Assembly (NCBI RefSeq): GCF_041146795.1
Contig: NC_135168.1
Location: 37,402,370-37,466,369 of the forward strand
Direction of reading: 5' to 3'
DNA length: 64,000 nucleotides
DNA from: Maylandia zebra
Lineage: Eukaryota; Chordata; Actinopteri; Cichliformes; Cichlidae
Shown: positions 11,601 to 23,300 of the stretch, piece by piece
Position numbering within the stretch: position 1 is the first letter of the stretch
Layout: every line of letters begins with the position of its first letter
Made by a program: the position numbers and the translations under genes
Notes under the pieces: model-generated
What the model was told of the DNA's origin: nothing
The model's database searches: none
Seen by the model: the letters and a program-made list of their open reading frames with translations, nothing else

Positions 11601-12871
11601 TGCGTCGTGTAGTATACGTGGGGTAACGAGAAGCAATTAACCCCTCACGACCAGCTCCTGATCATTAATCGCTTGGTCGTGAGGATTTCAAACAGGTTTG
11701 AAATCCTCGCGACCGTCGTGAGGGTGTCAAAGCAGCTTCTCACACTGCACACGCGCAAACACAAATGTCAGCGAAAAAGACTGCGCAGCACGGCAGTGCA
11801 GCGTGTGATCTGGACACAAGCGATGGAGACACAACTTGTAGAACTATGGCAAGCTCATCCGAGCCTTTTCGATGTGGCCTCACAAAATTATCACAACCAC
11901 AACCGTGAAAATAGTTGGATCTACATTGCTGCTCAATCACAGCTGCCTGATCAGTGTTTTTCATTAGCAATTTAGCAAAGTTGATGGTGGTGGTGTGCGT
12001 GTCTGTGTGAGTGAAAGAGAGAGGGAGAGCGAGCGACAGAATTTCTGTTATAACCTTCGTTTTTATGAACGCACAGTTTGAGCACTCAGGTCGCATCAGA
12101 GCATCGGGCCGTATAGTGTGAGCCCCTGCATCGTGACCTACGAACTTCTAACCCCTGCGAGTCAATCGTGCAGTTTGACCAGAAGCTGAATAACGCGACT
12201 AAAAAATAAAAAATAAAAAAAAAATAAAAAAAATAGCATTAGAGGTAAAGCTACTATTAAAAAAACCAAAAAAAAAAAAAACCCCAAAACAAAACACATT
12301 CCAACTACAATTACTACAAAAGATTGTTCAAAGATAAACTAACTCTACTTTCCACAAACGGCCAAGAGATTTATCCACCAAGAAATCTGGGTTTGAAAAC
12401 AAAAAACAAAAAGAAAGCCTGTATGTGAAAAATACTGCACTGTGAGTGTGATCTTCAATGCTTACTGCTCAATCAAGGTGCCTTGTGTGTGAAATTATTT
12501 AACTTTCTTCATATCAATAGCATATTCCTACCTTCCTCCCAGTTAAACAGCTGAAAACTTTTAAAGAGAGGTGCGAGTTCAGCAGAGAACATAGAAAGGG
12601 AGCGCAGAAAAGAAAAAGTACTCTTTACTTGTGTAAATCATTAATACTTTAATTGGGAGGTTTTAACAAGACTAAAGAATAGACAGGTTAAAGATTTACT
12701 ACCTGGAGTGCCCAAAAGGTTGTTGTCTCTCATGAGACGGTAGTCTTCATCACTGAGATTGTTGACGAACTGGTAAAAGGCCTCCTCCCTGTCCAGGCGG
12801 TCCAGCTGCCTCCTGCGCTGTGACTCTGGCAGTTCACTGCCATTCTGTTCCACGCTGTCAGACCCCTCCAT
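6888..12871 (-). CDS. rlim: E3 ubiquitin-protein ligase RLIM (RNF12)
   Basis: Three coding exons: 12703-12871 (169 nt), 8797-8901 (105 nt) and 6888-8692 (1805 nt). All use GT-AG sites, phase 1 at both junctions, and sum to 692 codons plus stop. RLIM is a nuclear RING E3 ligase; in mammals it ubiquitinates LIM-domain cofactors and REX1 and acts in X inactivation and development. Visible here are the RLIM N-terminus ([19 protein letters not shown]), an acidic Ser/Glu/Pro-rich segment with repeats (about 165-225), Arg/Ser-rich basic stretches including [20 protein letters not shown] words, the block with [15 protein letters not shown], and a C-terminal RING-H2 with ligands C638, C641, C656, H658, H661, C664, C675 and C678, ending NRESVV. 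The start is fixed by the homologous N-terminus. It could in principle be the close relative RNF6, but the ends match RLIM better. The intron at 8902-12702 holds several mobile elements and an inverted copy of exon sequence. Confidence 0.95.
8392..8463 (-). repeat. Exact 24-bp coding tandem repeat in rlim (3 units)
   Basis: Three identical 24-bp units, followed and preceded by degenerate units, encode the octapeptide SSEQPPEE in a row. The surrounding 60 residues (about 165-225) are nearly all E, S, P and Q. Length multiples of three keep the frame open. Confidence 0.9.
8797..8901 (-). CDS. rlim: rlim coding exon 2
   Basis: The acceptor ttccag lies above 8901 and the donor gtacgt below 8797. 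It encodes residues 57-91, including [18 protein letters not shown], which matches the vertebrate RLIM segment after LLGTPG. Confidence 0.92.
9357..9388. repeat. 12-bp hairpin capping the inverted rlim copy
   Basis: The left arm 9357-9368 (ccagcagcaacc) faces the right arm 9377-9388 (ggttgttgctgg) across eight bases, with one mismatch. The right arm is the first part of the rlim copy. The left arm equals plus-strand rlim 7303-7314, that is, the opposite strand of the same sequence. Confidence 0.85.
9376..9581 (+). pseudogene. Inverted 206-bp copy of rlim exon fragment in rlim intron
   Basis: By eye, plus-strand 9376-9581 equals the minus-strand rlim exon 7315-7110 with one substitution (c to t at 9382). 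It corresponds to rlim residues about 551-619, the stretch ending in [20 protein letters not shown] just before the RING. It has no RING and no splice signals. A frame opening at 9417 runs for 71 codons into unrelated sequence. It lies antisense to the rlim transcript within the intron 8902-12702. The near identity means the copy is recent, gene-converted, or an assembly error. Confidence 0.93.
9712..10309. mobile_element. Pogo/Tigger-like non-autonomous DNA transposon, interrupted
   Basis: The ends are imperfect inverted repeats: CAGCTGTCCCTCGTTTATCG at 9712 and, inverted from 10309, CAGTGCTCCCTCGATGTAAC. The interior has no transposase frame. It is split by a second repeat at 9962-10237; without it the element would be about 320 bp. 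The CAG...CCCTCG ends resemble pogo/Tigger elements, but no TA duplication is clear at the left end, so the superfamily is tentative. Confidence 0.65.
9962..10237 (+). mobile_element. Dispersed LINE-tail-like repeat nested in a DNA transposon
   Basis: This matches the very common fish repeat whose consensus words are cagggtcgcggggggctgga, gtacaccctggacaggtcgc and ttggacggtgggaggaagcc. A candidate 9-bp duplication, tgcaaactt, flanks it at 9953-9961 and 10238-10246. Caution: the repeat's own consensus has a similar word near that end, so the duplication may be partly coincidental. No protein is encoded. Confidence 0.75.
10310..11515. other. rlim intron sequence without recognised features
   Basis: Ordinary AT-rich intronic DNA between two mobile elements. 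There are a few CCGGAA-type words near 10800-10850 and 9262, which resemble ETS sites but prove nothing alone. No exon is supported. Confidence 0.5.
11519..12185 (+). mobile_element. Harbinger-like element with MADF-domain remnant
   Basis: The left part begins gggcttacactgtgcgattt; an inverted related word (aggggctcacactatacgg) ends near 12126, with further GC-rich element-like sequence to about 12185. A plus-strand frame at 11673-11975 encodes [20 protein letters not shown] followed by [11 protein letters not shown], which has the look of the MADF/Myb-like DNA-binding protein carried by PIF/Harbinger transposons. The frame stops after the first helices, so this is a partial, non-functional copy. 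An almost perfect 19-bp hairpin lies at 11675-11714. The superfamily call is inference. Confidence 0.6.
11675..11714. repeat. 19-bp near-perfect hairpin inside transposon
   Basis: Arms 11675-11693 (ggtcgtgaggatttcaaac) and 11696-11714 pair with a single mismatch around a two-base centre. It could be an internal inverted repeat of the element. Confidence 0.85.
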
Positions 12872-12892
12872 TGGTTCAGAAGGGAGGGCGGA
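12703..12892 (-). CDS. rlim: rlim first coding exon (start exon)
   Basis: The ATG is at 12871-12869 and the donor follows LLGTPG at 12703. It encodes residues 1-56. The few bases above 12871 are 5' UTR. A possible acceptor (ctctag) lies at 12893, but a better pyrimidine tract ends at a ctgaag further up (near 12928-12935), so the 5' edge is uncertain. Confidence 0.9.
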
Positions 12893-13973
12893 CTAGAGAT
12901 GATCCAATATTCAGCAAGATCCAGTTGCTTCAGAAAAAAGTAAACAAAGGATTAGGTGCTGATCTAAAAGACATGAGCATGCCCTCCTGCAACTGGGATT
13001 CATTACCAACCACTCATGAAATGTATTATTTGATACATCAAGTATTTTCACAAAGTATAGCAGTTATTGTAGTGATGACAGTTAAGAAGAGAGGCAACTG
13101 GGCATCAAAATTAGGCATAACCAGGCACCACGCAGCATCAAATAAGAATAACGACACATTAGCAAATGTTAGCACCGGTAACGTCTTCAAAGCATAACAT
13201 TGAGCCACACTTGTAAGTTGAGCCCATATCGAAACGCAAAATACGATTTCCTCGAAAATGTCACATGTATTTTAAAGTCGTATAAATAACTCAAATAATA
13301 TAATGATCTATGTGGCTGTAAGTCGTACGATGAAGCCATATGTTGCTCAAAGTCAAAGTCGAGATAAAAACAAAATGGCATCATCTAGCTTAGCTTACGC
13401 TGGCTAGCGACCAATTAGCATGCTACATAGGTGCTAACGCCGGCTACTTCCATCATTTTCAGCCATAAAAGAGGTCCCATCGTGTGTCTAATGACCTGTA
13501 AATCAAACAACAAGAAACTCACTGTGTAGTGACTGCAACATCATCCAAACAAGATCATTCAATGACAAAGCAATCCCGGTTATGCTGCGCTAACACTAGT
13601 TAGCTTCCACGTCAACTAGCCGAGTTAGAAGCGTTACAAACGTCTTACTCAACATTAGCTTTTAACTTTGTGCTAGTGCTCGCTTTTACATCAGCCCCAT
13701 GTGAATATATGAGGCAAAACAAAGCTGAAGCTGGAATCGTCTTTTGAACTTGATATTATTCTTGTTTACCGTTACTGGACATTGACTATAAACATCACGG
13801 TTTCATTAAAAATGCATTGAACTACCATTAGTATCACCGCAAGCTAACAACGTCAACCAGTGACGTTAATAGCCATAACCTAACCAAAGCGATCCAGCTA
13901 AAATTAGCTAGCTAAAGAGAGTAAAGTTAATTAGAACGGATACACCATCTGTCACCAAACCACTAATAATTAC

Positions 13974-14090
13974 CTGCTTGGCGATGTTAACGGCAGCGTT
14001 ATCGTACAACCCAGCTGCCCTTTTAATATTCGCCCAGAAACGATACACTGTTTAGCTAAGTGCGACTGCCAGATTCCATTTTCTTTCTTG
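13974..14090 (-). other. rlim: Probable 5' UTR exon of rlim
   Basis: A good donor (caagcag followed by gtaatt) sits at 13974 on the minus strand, about 1.1 kb upstream of the start exon. The sequence above is more GC-rich than the intron. The transcription start, taken as near 14090, is a guess. Confidence 0.5.
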
Positions 14091-14345
14091 TAGGAAGCCT
14101 AAAATGATTTTCCGGAAACGGACGAAACAATTGGGTTTTACCCCGAGTAATTCCTTACAGGCACTGGCAAATGTCTCGCGTTTAGGCGTAGCGATGGAGG
14201 TCGGGTGAGACAGGCGCAGCGTTCCTGAGAGACTAAAATCAGGGCGATAAATATTTTTGGATTAAAAAAAAAAGACGAACAAGGATGTTTGTTGACAAGG
14301 GGGCTACGCTGGCGAGCTGTAGCGTCGCTGTGCGGTGGCTAATGC
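14091..14345 (-). promoter_or_regulatory. Candidate rlim promoter region
   Basis: Upstream of the probable first rlim exon lies a stretch with raised CpG content and a ttttccggaaac word at about 14108, an ETS-type site common in TATA-less housekeeping promoters. No TATA box is seen. This is inferred from position only. Confidence 0.35.
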
Positions 14346-16300
14346 AAAATACTAGGTAGAGTTTTGAATTTTTAAATGGCCAGCATAATACAACTGTTTT
14401 TTAGGAAAGTTAGAAATTAATACATTAAAACAATGAAGAAAAAAATCTCAGTGTTTTTGCATAAATTCTCAAATGAGATTTAGCTGTTTGGCGGACAAAA
14501 GAAATATCTTATTTGAGAATTTACGAAACATTAGTTTCATACAGTATAGTTCGTATTGTTTACATCTTTTACAATTATACGCCCTGTGAATGTTGTACAT
14601 AAAAACAAGATAGAATGCATTTAATATAATAATAATGTGGGGACTGAATGATGCAAGTTTATAGTTCAAAATTTCAACTGCTGTAACCAAAGACATAAAT
14701 GCATAAAGTCTTTTGGGATAAATAAAGTATTTTTCATCTCATAGTCTCATCAGCTGAAAGATTTGCTCTACCTACCTTTTGCCAGGAAACTGTCATTTTA
14801 TCAAACCAGTTAGTTATTATCTTGTAGGGTGACTTCATTATGCCATTACGTTGATGTGGCCTACCATTTAAGACACCACAAAACTACAGTGTCTATAGTT
14901 TGATTCTTTGCTTTAAGTAATAGCCATGTCTTCATTTGTTGTGTCTTTGAAGATGTGTTTTGTAATAAATGAAATAAAGCTTTTGTAGAACCACTTCAAA
15001 TGGCTTCCAACTACAAACAAAAAATGGGTCTAAAAGACAGTCAAAGCATTTAAAGTCCTGAAACAACCCAAGTGAGGAAGTGAGGAAGAAACACCAGAGA
15101 CTTATATCAGTCCCTGTATATATTTTTAAGGCCAGGAGGGAGCATTATTGCTACAGCATACCAGAAGAAACCCAGTGATGATTGTTTGGTAGTAGTGCTT
15201 ACAGGTAATTTGTAAACCAGCGTGGGGAAAAATTGCTCACAAACTAACAAGACACAAATTTGTGAAAATTACCTGGAAATACCATCAAGAAAACCCACTG
15301 GGCAGCTATTGAAAGCCTCTGAAATGGCTTCAGCTTCATTGTTCTAACACAGAGAATGGATTACCCAGCAGAAGTACTGTGTCATTTTTAATGAACTCCG
15401 CACATCAGATTAGCCCGTAAAGCTTTCTACTAAAAGAACTCCCTTTGTTTTACAGCAAATCTGCCAAAATGTATAACAATGTGTTGCGTAATTATTTTGT
15501 TTTTTTTGGTTCCCATGATTACACTCAATAAACCTGAACTATGAAAACATGTCAATCCCTTTAAAATGTTGCTTTATAGCTCTATAATTTTCTTTTTTTA
15601 AAGATAAAAACAGTTGTCCTAATGACAAAGCTGGCTTATGGCTGTCTATGCAGCATAAGCACATACTGACAAAACAACAAGCATCTCATTTAATAACCAC
15701 AGGTGTACCTGATCCATTGCATTAGACATTCCATCTTATAATTTGCTCGCTCCCTTATCTGCTACGGGTGACTAAAGAACAAAAACAATCCTAATACCAG
15801 CTGACAATTTTGGAGGCATACATCACAGGATCTGTTTATGGTCTCAGACTGTATCTCCAGCTCCAATTAAGCATGCCAGAATGAGTTGCAGTGTGGACCA
15901 CAGCAGCCCAGCTCAGAGTTATGGATGAGCAGTCACTCTAGCAATGCCTGACCCTGAGTGCTAATTAGATATGACATTAAAATAACATGAGCCAAAGCCA
16001 GACTTGTGCAGAAATTAAAACGACTTTCGTCTAAGAATCGTCCAATATAACAACCAGGGAAAGACTAATTGGAATTATTAAGGTTGTTTTTACATTTACA
16101 CGTTTTGTGGCACGGACAAACTGAATGGAATTGATCAGATTTATCCACATCACTGTTATTTTAGTAGTATCACAGGGAAAGGTGGAATATTTACTTTGAA
16201 GAAATGCTACGTGGCCTTTACTCTTGACATCTTCATGTAGTGTCTGCAATATTAGTTTTATTTTCCACAATACTCCACATCATAACCTTTACTAATTGTG
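14346..16300. other. Intergenic DNA between rlim and nexmif
   Basis: AT-rich, with no convincing exon, RNA gene or terminal repeat. Short open frames here do not resemble known proteins. Confidence 0.5.
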
Positions 16301-16329
16301 TTTTGAATGGAGTGAAGCTCTTTGCAGAT

Positions 16330-17030
16330 ATGCTGGTAGAGTGAATATTTGTAAATGTACTCCAGCGTGATAGTAGTTCCTGGTTAAAGCAATGGATGGG
16401 TACTATATTCAAATCAGCTTTAAATAAGCTACTAGAGTGAAGCTAAGCTAGAAAAGCCAGGAGAGAAGCTATTAGAGATTTGTAAATTTACTCCAATGTG
16501 ATGTAGTTCCTTTTGAAAGCAATGGGTGAGTAGTAAAAAAACAAACAAAACAAAAGACAGCCCAACTCTCAAAAAAATACCGTTTTAAGTTATACATTTA
16601 AATTTTATTTAAATTAAATTAAAAGCTAGTAGAGTGAAGATAATCTAAAGATGCTGTTAGAAGCTAACAGCAGAATCGAGATTTGTACAACTACTACTTT
16701 ATTACTCTAATGTGATGTAGTTCCTGGTTAAAGCGATGGGTGGGTGGTAAAAACACACACACACAACCCAACTGTCTTTAGAAAGCAGCATTCAAAATCT
16801 TAATTTCAATTAAAATAAGATTTAAATAACCTACTGGAGTGAAGAGTAGCTAGCGAAGCTAGTAAAACCTAGCAGATAAGCTAGAGAAGCTAACAGAGAA
16901 TTGCAAATTTACTCCAATATAATGTAGCTCATTTTTAAAAGCAATAAGTGGGTGGTAAAAAACACAACCCAACTCTCTTCAGAAAGCAGCATTCAAAATC
17001 TTATTTTAATTTGTATATTTACTCCATAAA
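16330..17030. repeat. Degenerate tandem array, about four diverged copies
   Basis: The words ttgtaaatttactccaatgt and tgatgtagttcctggttaaa recur at about 16347, 16477, 16700 and 16900, with a partial copy near 17010. Each is followed by gcaatgggtgggtggtaaaa-like sequence and then by gctagtagagtgaag-like sequence. Spacing is uneven (about 130, 220 and 205 bp), so internal deletions have occurred. No match to a named satellite is known to me. Confidence 0.8.
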
Positions 17031-20000
17031 CATTATTACAAAACTCAGCAAGTTACCAATATTACATTATCACCATACAGGCTTGATCACAAATATTTAA
17101 AACCTTTGCAACAGTTACAACAAAACAAAAAAAACAAAATAATACTCAAATAATTTACATGAAAATCTATAAAACAGCAAATTGTTCACAAATTATATTT
17201 TTTTCCAAGTTTTCATTTTTTTTCTTTGCTTATTTGTGTTTTGCACAGTAACACAACACTCTCACAACAAGATCATGGTCTTATTACAAAACTCCCAACA
17301 AAATGTAAATATTTCTAGTTTTCTGTTGATACTTTCATATTTTGGTTTTTAAAACCAGAAACTTGTCATTGTATATCCTTTCCACTGCCCATAGAGGCGC
17401 ATAAAAGGTTACTCACACACACGAATACTTCACAGCACTTTCTAAGAAAAATATACACTTACAAAATATGTTACAAATTGGCACACAAAAAATATACAAG
17501 ATTTTGTAGTGTCAAGAGTTCATTAAGATTCCTTCTGGTAACAACTCTAGACAGTATATATAAAGCTCGGTAATCTTTTAATGAAAAGAGCAAAAGTAAT
17601 TCCAATCAGTGTCAAAGAATCATGAAGTGAATACATCAAACATAACATTATAATATACATTCATAAAGAGGGTTAGGAACCTAATCTATTTTGCATTTCT
17701 TTTTTTTTTTCATTAACACTGGTGAAATGAAACATACCGAAAAATGAAAATAAAGAAATCGAAACTGAACGGTAAAGAAAAGAAAACAATTGTCAGCTTT
17801 CTTAGCACCATTAACATGAGGCAGCTCAACAGTGGCACATTTTAAAAACAAACCGAAAAAAAAGAAAGAAAGAAAATTTATGAACTCAGAGAAGTACATT
17901 CAATTTGACAATAGGCAGAAATGAGAGAAGGCAGACTAAATGGGCTTGCAGCCCATGTGGAGCTTCCCATCAGCAGCTTGTCTTGGTCCTAACCCTGATA
18001 CACTATAGAAAAGAAACAAAGGATCATGGCAGAGAGGAGAGAGAGAAAAAAAAGAGACACAGAAAGATTGATTACGATTCTTGCCGTATGCAAGCAATCA
18101 ATTAATATAACCTGTGTGTCAGAACAGCCATATCCACTGTGACAAGGCCTGTTTTAAAATCAATCAATCAGTCAATCAGTTTGTCCGTACATCTCCATGC
18201 AGTCTCATGTAATTACTGCTAAAAATGATAACATTGTTTAAAAGACAGTGAAACTAATTTCACATATTTCTACACAATATACTAAGTGTTTGATTGGATC
18301 TGCATTTCTCCTGAAATTCGTTTAGTGTATAAAATCAAAGCGATTTTATTACTGATTAAGCGTGATTGTATGGTTCATTTTTAAGTGGCTTTCTAGATGT
18401 TTATTTCAGAGCTGTGAGGTAGTGAATGAGCCCAAAGTAATTAAAAGCAATGGCCTGTGAATACGCTGGATCAGATAGACGCAATGTATATAATATATAT
18501 TTCTTTTCAATTTGTGCCTGTATTTAGCCTTAAATTTCTGGTCACAATATTTTCTGCCAGAATTCTGACCCATGAATCAGGACAGTCAATGATGTAAAAT
18601 GAAGTAGAATGAAAAGAAAGAAACATTATGGACATTATGGGAAATATGAGCTAAATAATCAGACTGAAATACGGCAGCGCCATGAAATAAATTACATGAG
18701 AATGTTAAGAAAAGTTACTGTTTAAATTACCATTTTTTTTTTCAGGTAAGATAGAAGTAAAAATTCCACATGGAGTGAATGCAAAGACATGCTTTCCTTC
18801 ATTTACAAGATTACTGTTTCTATTTGTACTGAAAACTGCTTTCACGTTCACATTGACTGCAATAATGTCCATTCGCGACTGATGTGCGCATCAGAATCTC
18901 TACTGCCTTAAATTTCCAGTACAAACAGCTTTTCAGTGAGGCACAGCCCCAAATGACAAATCATCTTCTTGCTTACCCTCAGACATCTGCGCTACACTCT
19001 TCTTGGTCCAGAGAAAGCTCATTTGAACAGCTCTCTCTCTCTTTTTTTTTCATCTCCTTCCTCTACAGTAGCCTTCAGAGCAGATCTCCCCTTTGCCTCT
19101 CTTTTGTTGCTTCTCAGTGCCAGGCGATGTTGAGGTAAATTGAATTTGGCAAACAAAGTGGGGGGAAACGAGGAGAATTCAGAGTCTTTCTGATTTGGTT
19201 TAGTGAGTGGTGGTGTACCACTGCCAGCTGTTGGTGCCTTTCATCAGAGAAGAGAGAGAAAAGTCTCAAATAAAGAATTCCTGTAGTTGCAAGTCTCTGT
19301 AAGGAGTCTCCAACCCGAGCAGCCAATATCCCAATGGATAGAAAAGAGGAACAGCCAATATTCACACATATATAAGAGGTCATTTACACAGCATTGTTAC
19401 TTTTGGCACAATGATTTTAAGATTATAATTATCTTTTTTTCTTTTTTTTTCTTTTTTCTTTTTTGCAAATATTGCATGTCCCTGTACAACAACATTGACA
19501 AAAATACTCTGAGGGTGGAGCTTTTATGAATTTGCAAGGCGTAAAAATGTTAATTTAGATAACCAGTTCCTCTAAACTCCAGAAGAAGAAAACAAAAACT
19601 TGACAAAAGGAAAGGGGTAGCCATTCCAACTTTGAGGGGGGGGGAAAAGACAATGTCTGATATGTCATCAATACAAAATGGTCCCATCTCGTGTTTAAGA
19701 TGTCTCGGGCTTAAATTGGGCTCATTTATTGAAGGTTTCCCTCTTGAAATGAGCCAGGCAGTGTATGACGGACAGCAACAACAGGACATCCATATTCTGC
19801 ATACAAAAACAGATGAGGAGGAGGGGTGCGTAGATGTCACTCAATGCATTTATGTATATAGCTACATCTTTAGGGAAAAGGGAAATAAATATGTAATTCA
19901 GGGAAGCTAGTTCTGCTGAGAAAATACAAAAACAAAGTTCCTCAAAAAGGCGACAGAACTTTTTTCAAGGCTTATTTCTCTTTTTCAGACAAAAATCAAA

Positions 20001-20337
20001 CAAAAAAGGAAAGAAAAAAAAACAACTATAAGAAGAACAAACAAAGCAGAAACAACAAAAGCAAGAAAAATGCAGCCATGGTCGTTTCAAATCTCAATCA
20101 AGCTTGACACAATCACTCAATAGGTAGTTTGCAAAGTACAAGAAGTTTCTCATGCAGATATTAATTTCCTCTTCAGGGGGTTAAAAGGAAGTGGGAGTAG
20201 TCAGGGGGGAAACGTAGAACTCATGCAGCTCTGGCATAGCGTCAGTGTAGGTATGTTTGGGAGGGAGGGCTGAGCAGGTAGTGGGGGAAAGTGAGAGGGG
20301 GAGGGGAGGGGGTACAACAGCAGCTGATAACAAAATA
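17031..20337. other. nexmif 3' UTR and flank
   Basis: The stretch directly below 20338 is downstream of the nexmif stop and should be its 3' UTR, which is long in mammals. Homopolymer-rich sequence (T-runs near 19440, A-runs near 20010 on the plus strand) and several minus-strand AATAAA words are present. The real end cannot be placed. Confidence 0.45.
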
Positions 20338-23300
20338 TTACCTCAGTTTCTCAAAAGAGGTCATCAGTGCTATGTCCTTATTTGGGTCTCTCTCAGCTCG
20401 CTTCCCCTTCAGTGTCTCAATCCGAGGGAACTTTGCACTCGTCTTGTGGCGGTACAGCTTTTTGTGAGCAGGCCCGGGGTTAATAAAGTTGGGTTTATCA
20501 AACATGTTACAGCCTAGAGCAAGTTGAGGGAATAAAGAATGAGAGGGGTTGAATTTGGCCTGGTTTTTGCCTCCTTTCCCCCCTGCCTTTCTGCCTCTCC
20601 CAGCCCCTGTGAGCACAGCTCCTTTTTTCTTCAGGTCAGCCTCAGTACCTGCCAAGATTTTGAGGGTCTTTAGGTTGAGACTGTTGGCCTCAGAGGGCAT
20701 GCAGGCCTCCGACATGGGGTTCCACAGTGGCTCAATGGAGGCCATCATGAACCTTTGGACCTCAGCCATGCCAGAGACAATGTTGGACAGAATATTGGAG
20801 GGCTCCTCAAATTCTCTCTGGTCATCCCCCACCAGGCTGTTACTCTCCGACCATCCGGTGCCAGGCCAGTCCCCAGTGCTGCTACTGTCAGTCAGGCCTG
20901 TGCCACCTGCCTGGTTCTTTGCTGCTTTACCCTCTAACATGGCCTTTATCTTTTTGGTGGAGCGAGAGTTCTGTTTGGGAGTCTTGACCTTCTCTGACTT
21001 GGGGGCTCTCGGAGCCCGGACCTTTTTCGGGCACTGTCCTCCTGCTGTTTGTTTGCAGCTGCCTTTCCTTTTTGACTTTATGCTTTTCGCTCCATTCTGT
21101 TCATCAAATTCTGTAGCTGCCATCTCTTTTTTATCTAAACCTAAGACATCTTGATTGTTGAAGTTGTGTAGCGGAAACTGGTTGTCCTCCACCGGGTATG
21201 CGCTTGCCGTGCGCTCCTGTTGCTGTATGACATCACAGTTCCACTTTACCTCCCTATTGCAGTCCATGCTTATATCATTCACATCCTGGTATTCTCCAAC
21301 ATTTCCTGCCATCTTCATCTCACGCCCAACAACCTGAGGGGACAGATTTGGGGTCTCAGGAGGGGAAAGCTCTGAGAGTGATGAGTGCCTAAACTTGTCA
21401 GGGGTGAAGTTAGAGATATCCAGCAGGTCTGAGGACTCCCTGAGTGGGGTAAGGGCATCCACACTCTGCTGAATCACCACTTTAGGACTGCAATGAGCTA
21501 AGAAGCTGTCTCGGCCCTCCTCCTCACCCTCTCGCTCACAAGACTTGAGGCTGAGTGAGCTGTAATTGCTGGAGGAGGCTGACAGAGAGCCCACTGAGTC
21601 ATAGCTGATGAGCCTGCCATTGTCTGTGCACAGGGACCCTCGCTGGTATTGCACCTGGCCCTCCACGCAGGCAGACTGACACACTTGCAGATCTGCCCCG
21701 GGCTGCAGCCCAGACTCACTCAGGTAGCTCTTCTCATAAAGCAGCCTGTCAGCCTCAGGGCTCAGCTGGCTGTAGTTAGACACTGGCAGACTGTCATTCA
21801 GGGGAACAGCAGCTGGGAAGTTGTTGGGTAAGATGGGAGTCTCGGGCGTCTCAGACCCAAAGCTCTGGCTGTGACTTGCACAGAGCTGTGGGTGCCACAT
21901 CTGGGGGAAGCTGGGGCAGTTCTGAGGAGACTGCTGGAGCTCGGACTCAGAGGGAGGCGAGAGGACGCAGCTCTGAGCGAGCTGCAGAGAAGAAAACTGT
22001 TTCTCCTCCAGGGACAGCCCAAGAGAATACTGCTGCCTAGAGGACTGCTGGGGGAAATAAGAGATAGCTGCTCCACCTGAGGAGTCTGTGGCATCTAACA
22101 GGGTCTGCAGGTAGCCCCCCGGGATGACAGGGACACCCGTCTCCACCTCCTCTGAGGAGGAGGCAGCTTTGTCAGGAGAGCAGGTGGATGAAACAAAGGG
22201 GAATTTCTCCTCAGCGGCTTGAGCGGTGGCGGTATTGTCAGAGAAATGTGGTTTGACTGTAGTTGAGCTAATGCCTGCCTCATCTAACCCAGCAGTGGGG
22301 TCCTCAATCTGTGCCGCAGTGACACAGGCATCCGTTTCATTCGTCACACTCCTCCCCTCCTCTCCTTCTGCCTCTTTTATTTTCTTGCTCCTCAGCCTGG
22401 CTTCGCTTTTGAATTTCCTTATCCTGACTGTTTTATTTCCTCCCAATCTCCTCCCCTCCCTCTCCTCCCTCTCCTGGGAGCGGCTCTTGGCTGTGACTGT
22501 GTGTGTGATGGAGTTTGTGTCTAATGTGACTGGGAGGCCTGTGGCTGCTATTATTCCTCCTACCGTGGGGGTGGCCTCTTCTTTAGTGACACCTCCCTGG
22601 CCCCGATCAGAGAGAGGGAAGGACTGTGCTGTTGCTGATTGCTCCACAGTGTGAATCCTCTGAACTTTAAGCCGGTTTGCAATCTTGTATTTCCTTTTGG
22701 GATGACTAGAATTAAAAGGGCGATGGTGGCGTCCGTTTAGATGAAAACCACGTTGTTGTTTATCTCTGGCAGCCAGCTTAAGCTGTTCCTGTCTCTCTCT
22801 TTGCTTCTCCTGCCAGAAATGCTTCAGAGGAGCCAGTGTCTCATATTTGCTTACTGTGTCGGCATTTAAGCTCACAGTCGCATCCACAGGGTCCAGCTTG
22901 CCCAGTTTCACTGACATGAGTCTCTCTCCTTTAAACCTGTTGATGATGATGTACTTGATGACCACAGGTGGCTCTTTGCGGCAGGATTTCCGGCGTTTTT
23001 TGGGGCACCAGTCTACATCCTCCTCTTCTTTCTGACCAGCAGGGGCTTTCTCCTTTTTCTCCGCATTTTTCTCACTCTCAAGCGAGTCGACATCATATAA
23101 GTAATCATCGCTGTATCGAACCTTTCTTTTGGAACGCAAGCCATAGTTGAGAGGGTTCGAGGGACTGAGGAATCTCTTTGAGTGGCTCTTTTTAAACTTT
23201 CCCTCCTGCAGGGTGTCTGAGGACGAGCCAGTGCAGGAGCTGTCATCACTGAACTCCCCTGACTCCTCTGTGGAATTGAAGTCCATTAGGTAGCTGACTT

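Noticed and set aside
12820..13197. 125-codon plus-strand frame at the rlim start exon
   Set aside because: It is antisense to the rlim start exon and continues into intron sequence without resemblance to any protein.
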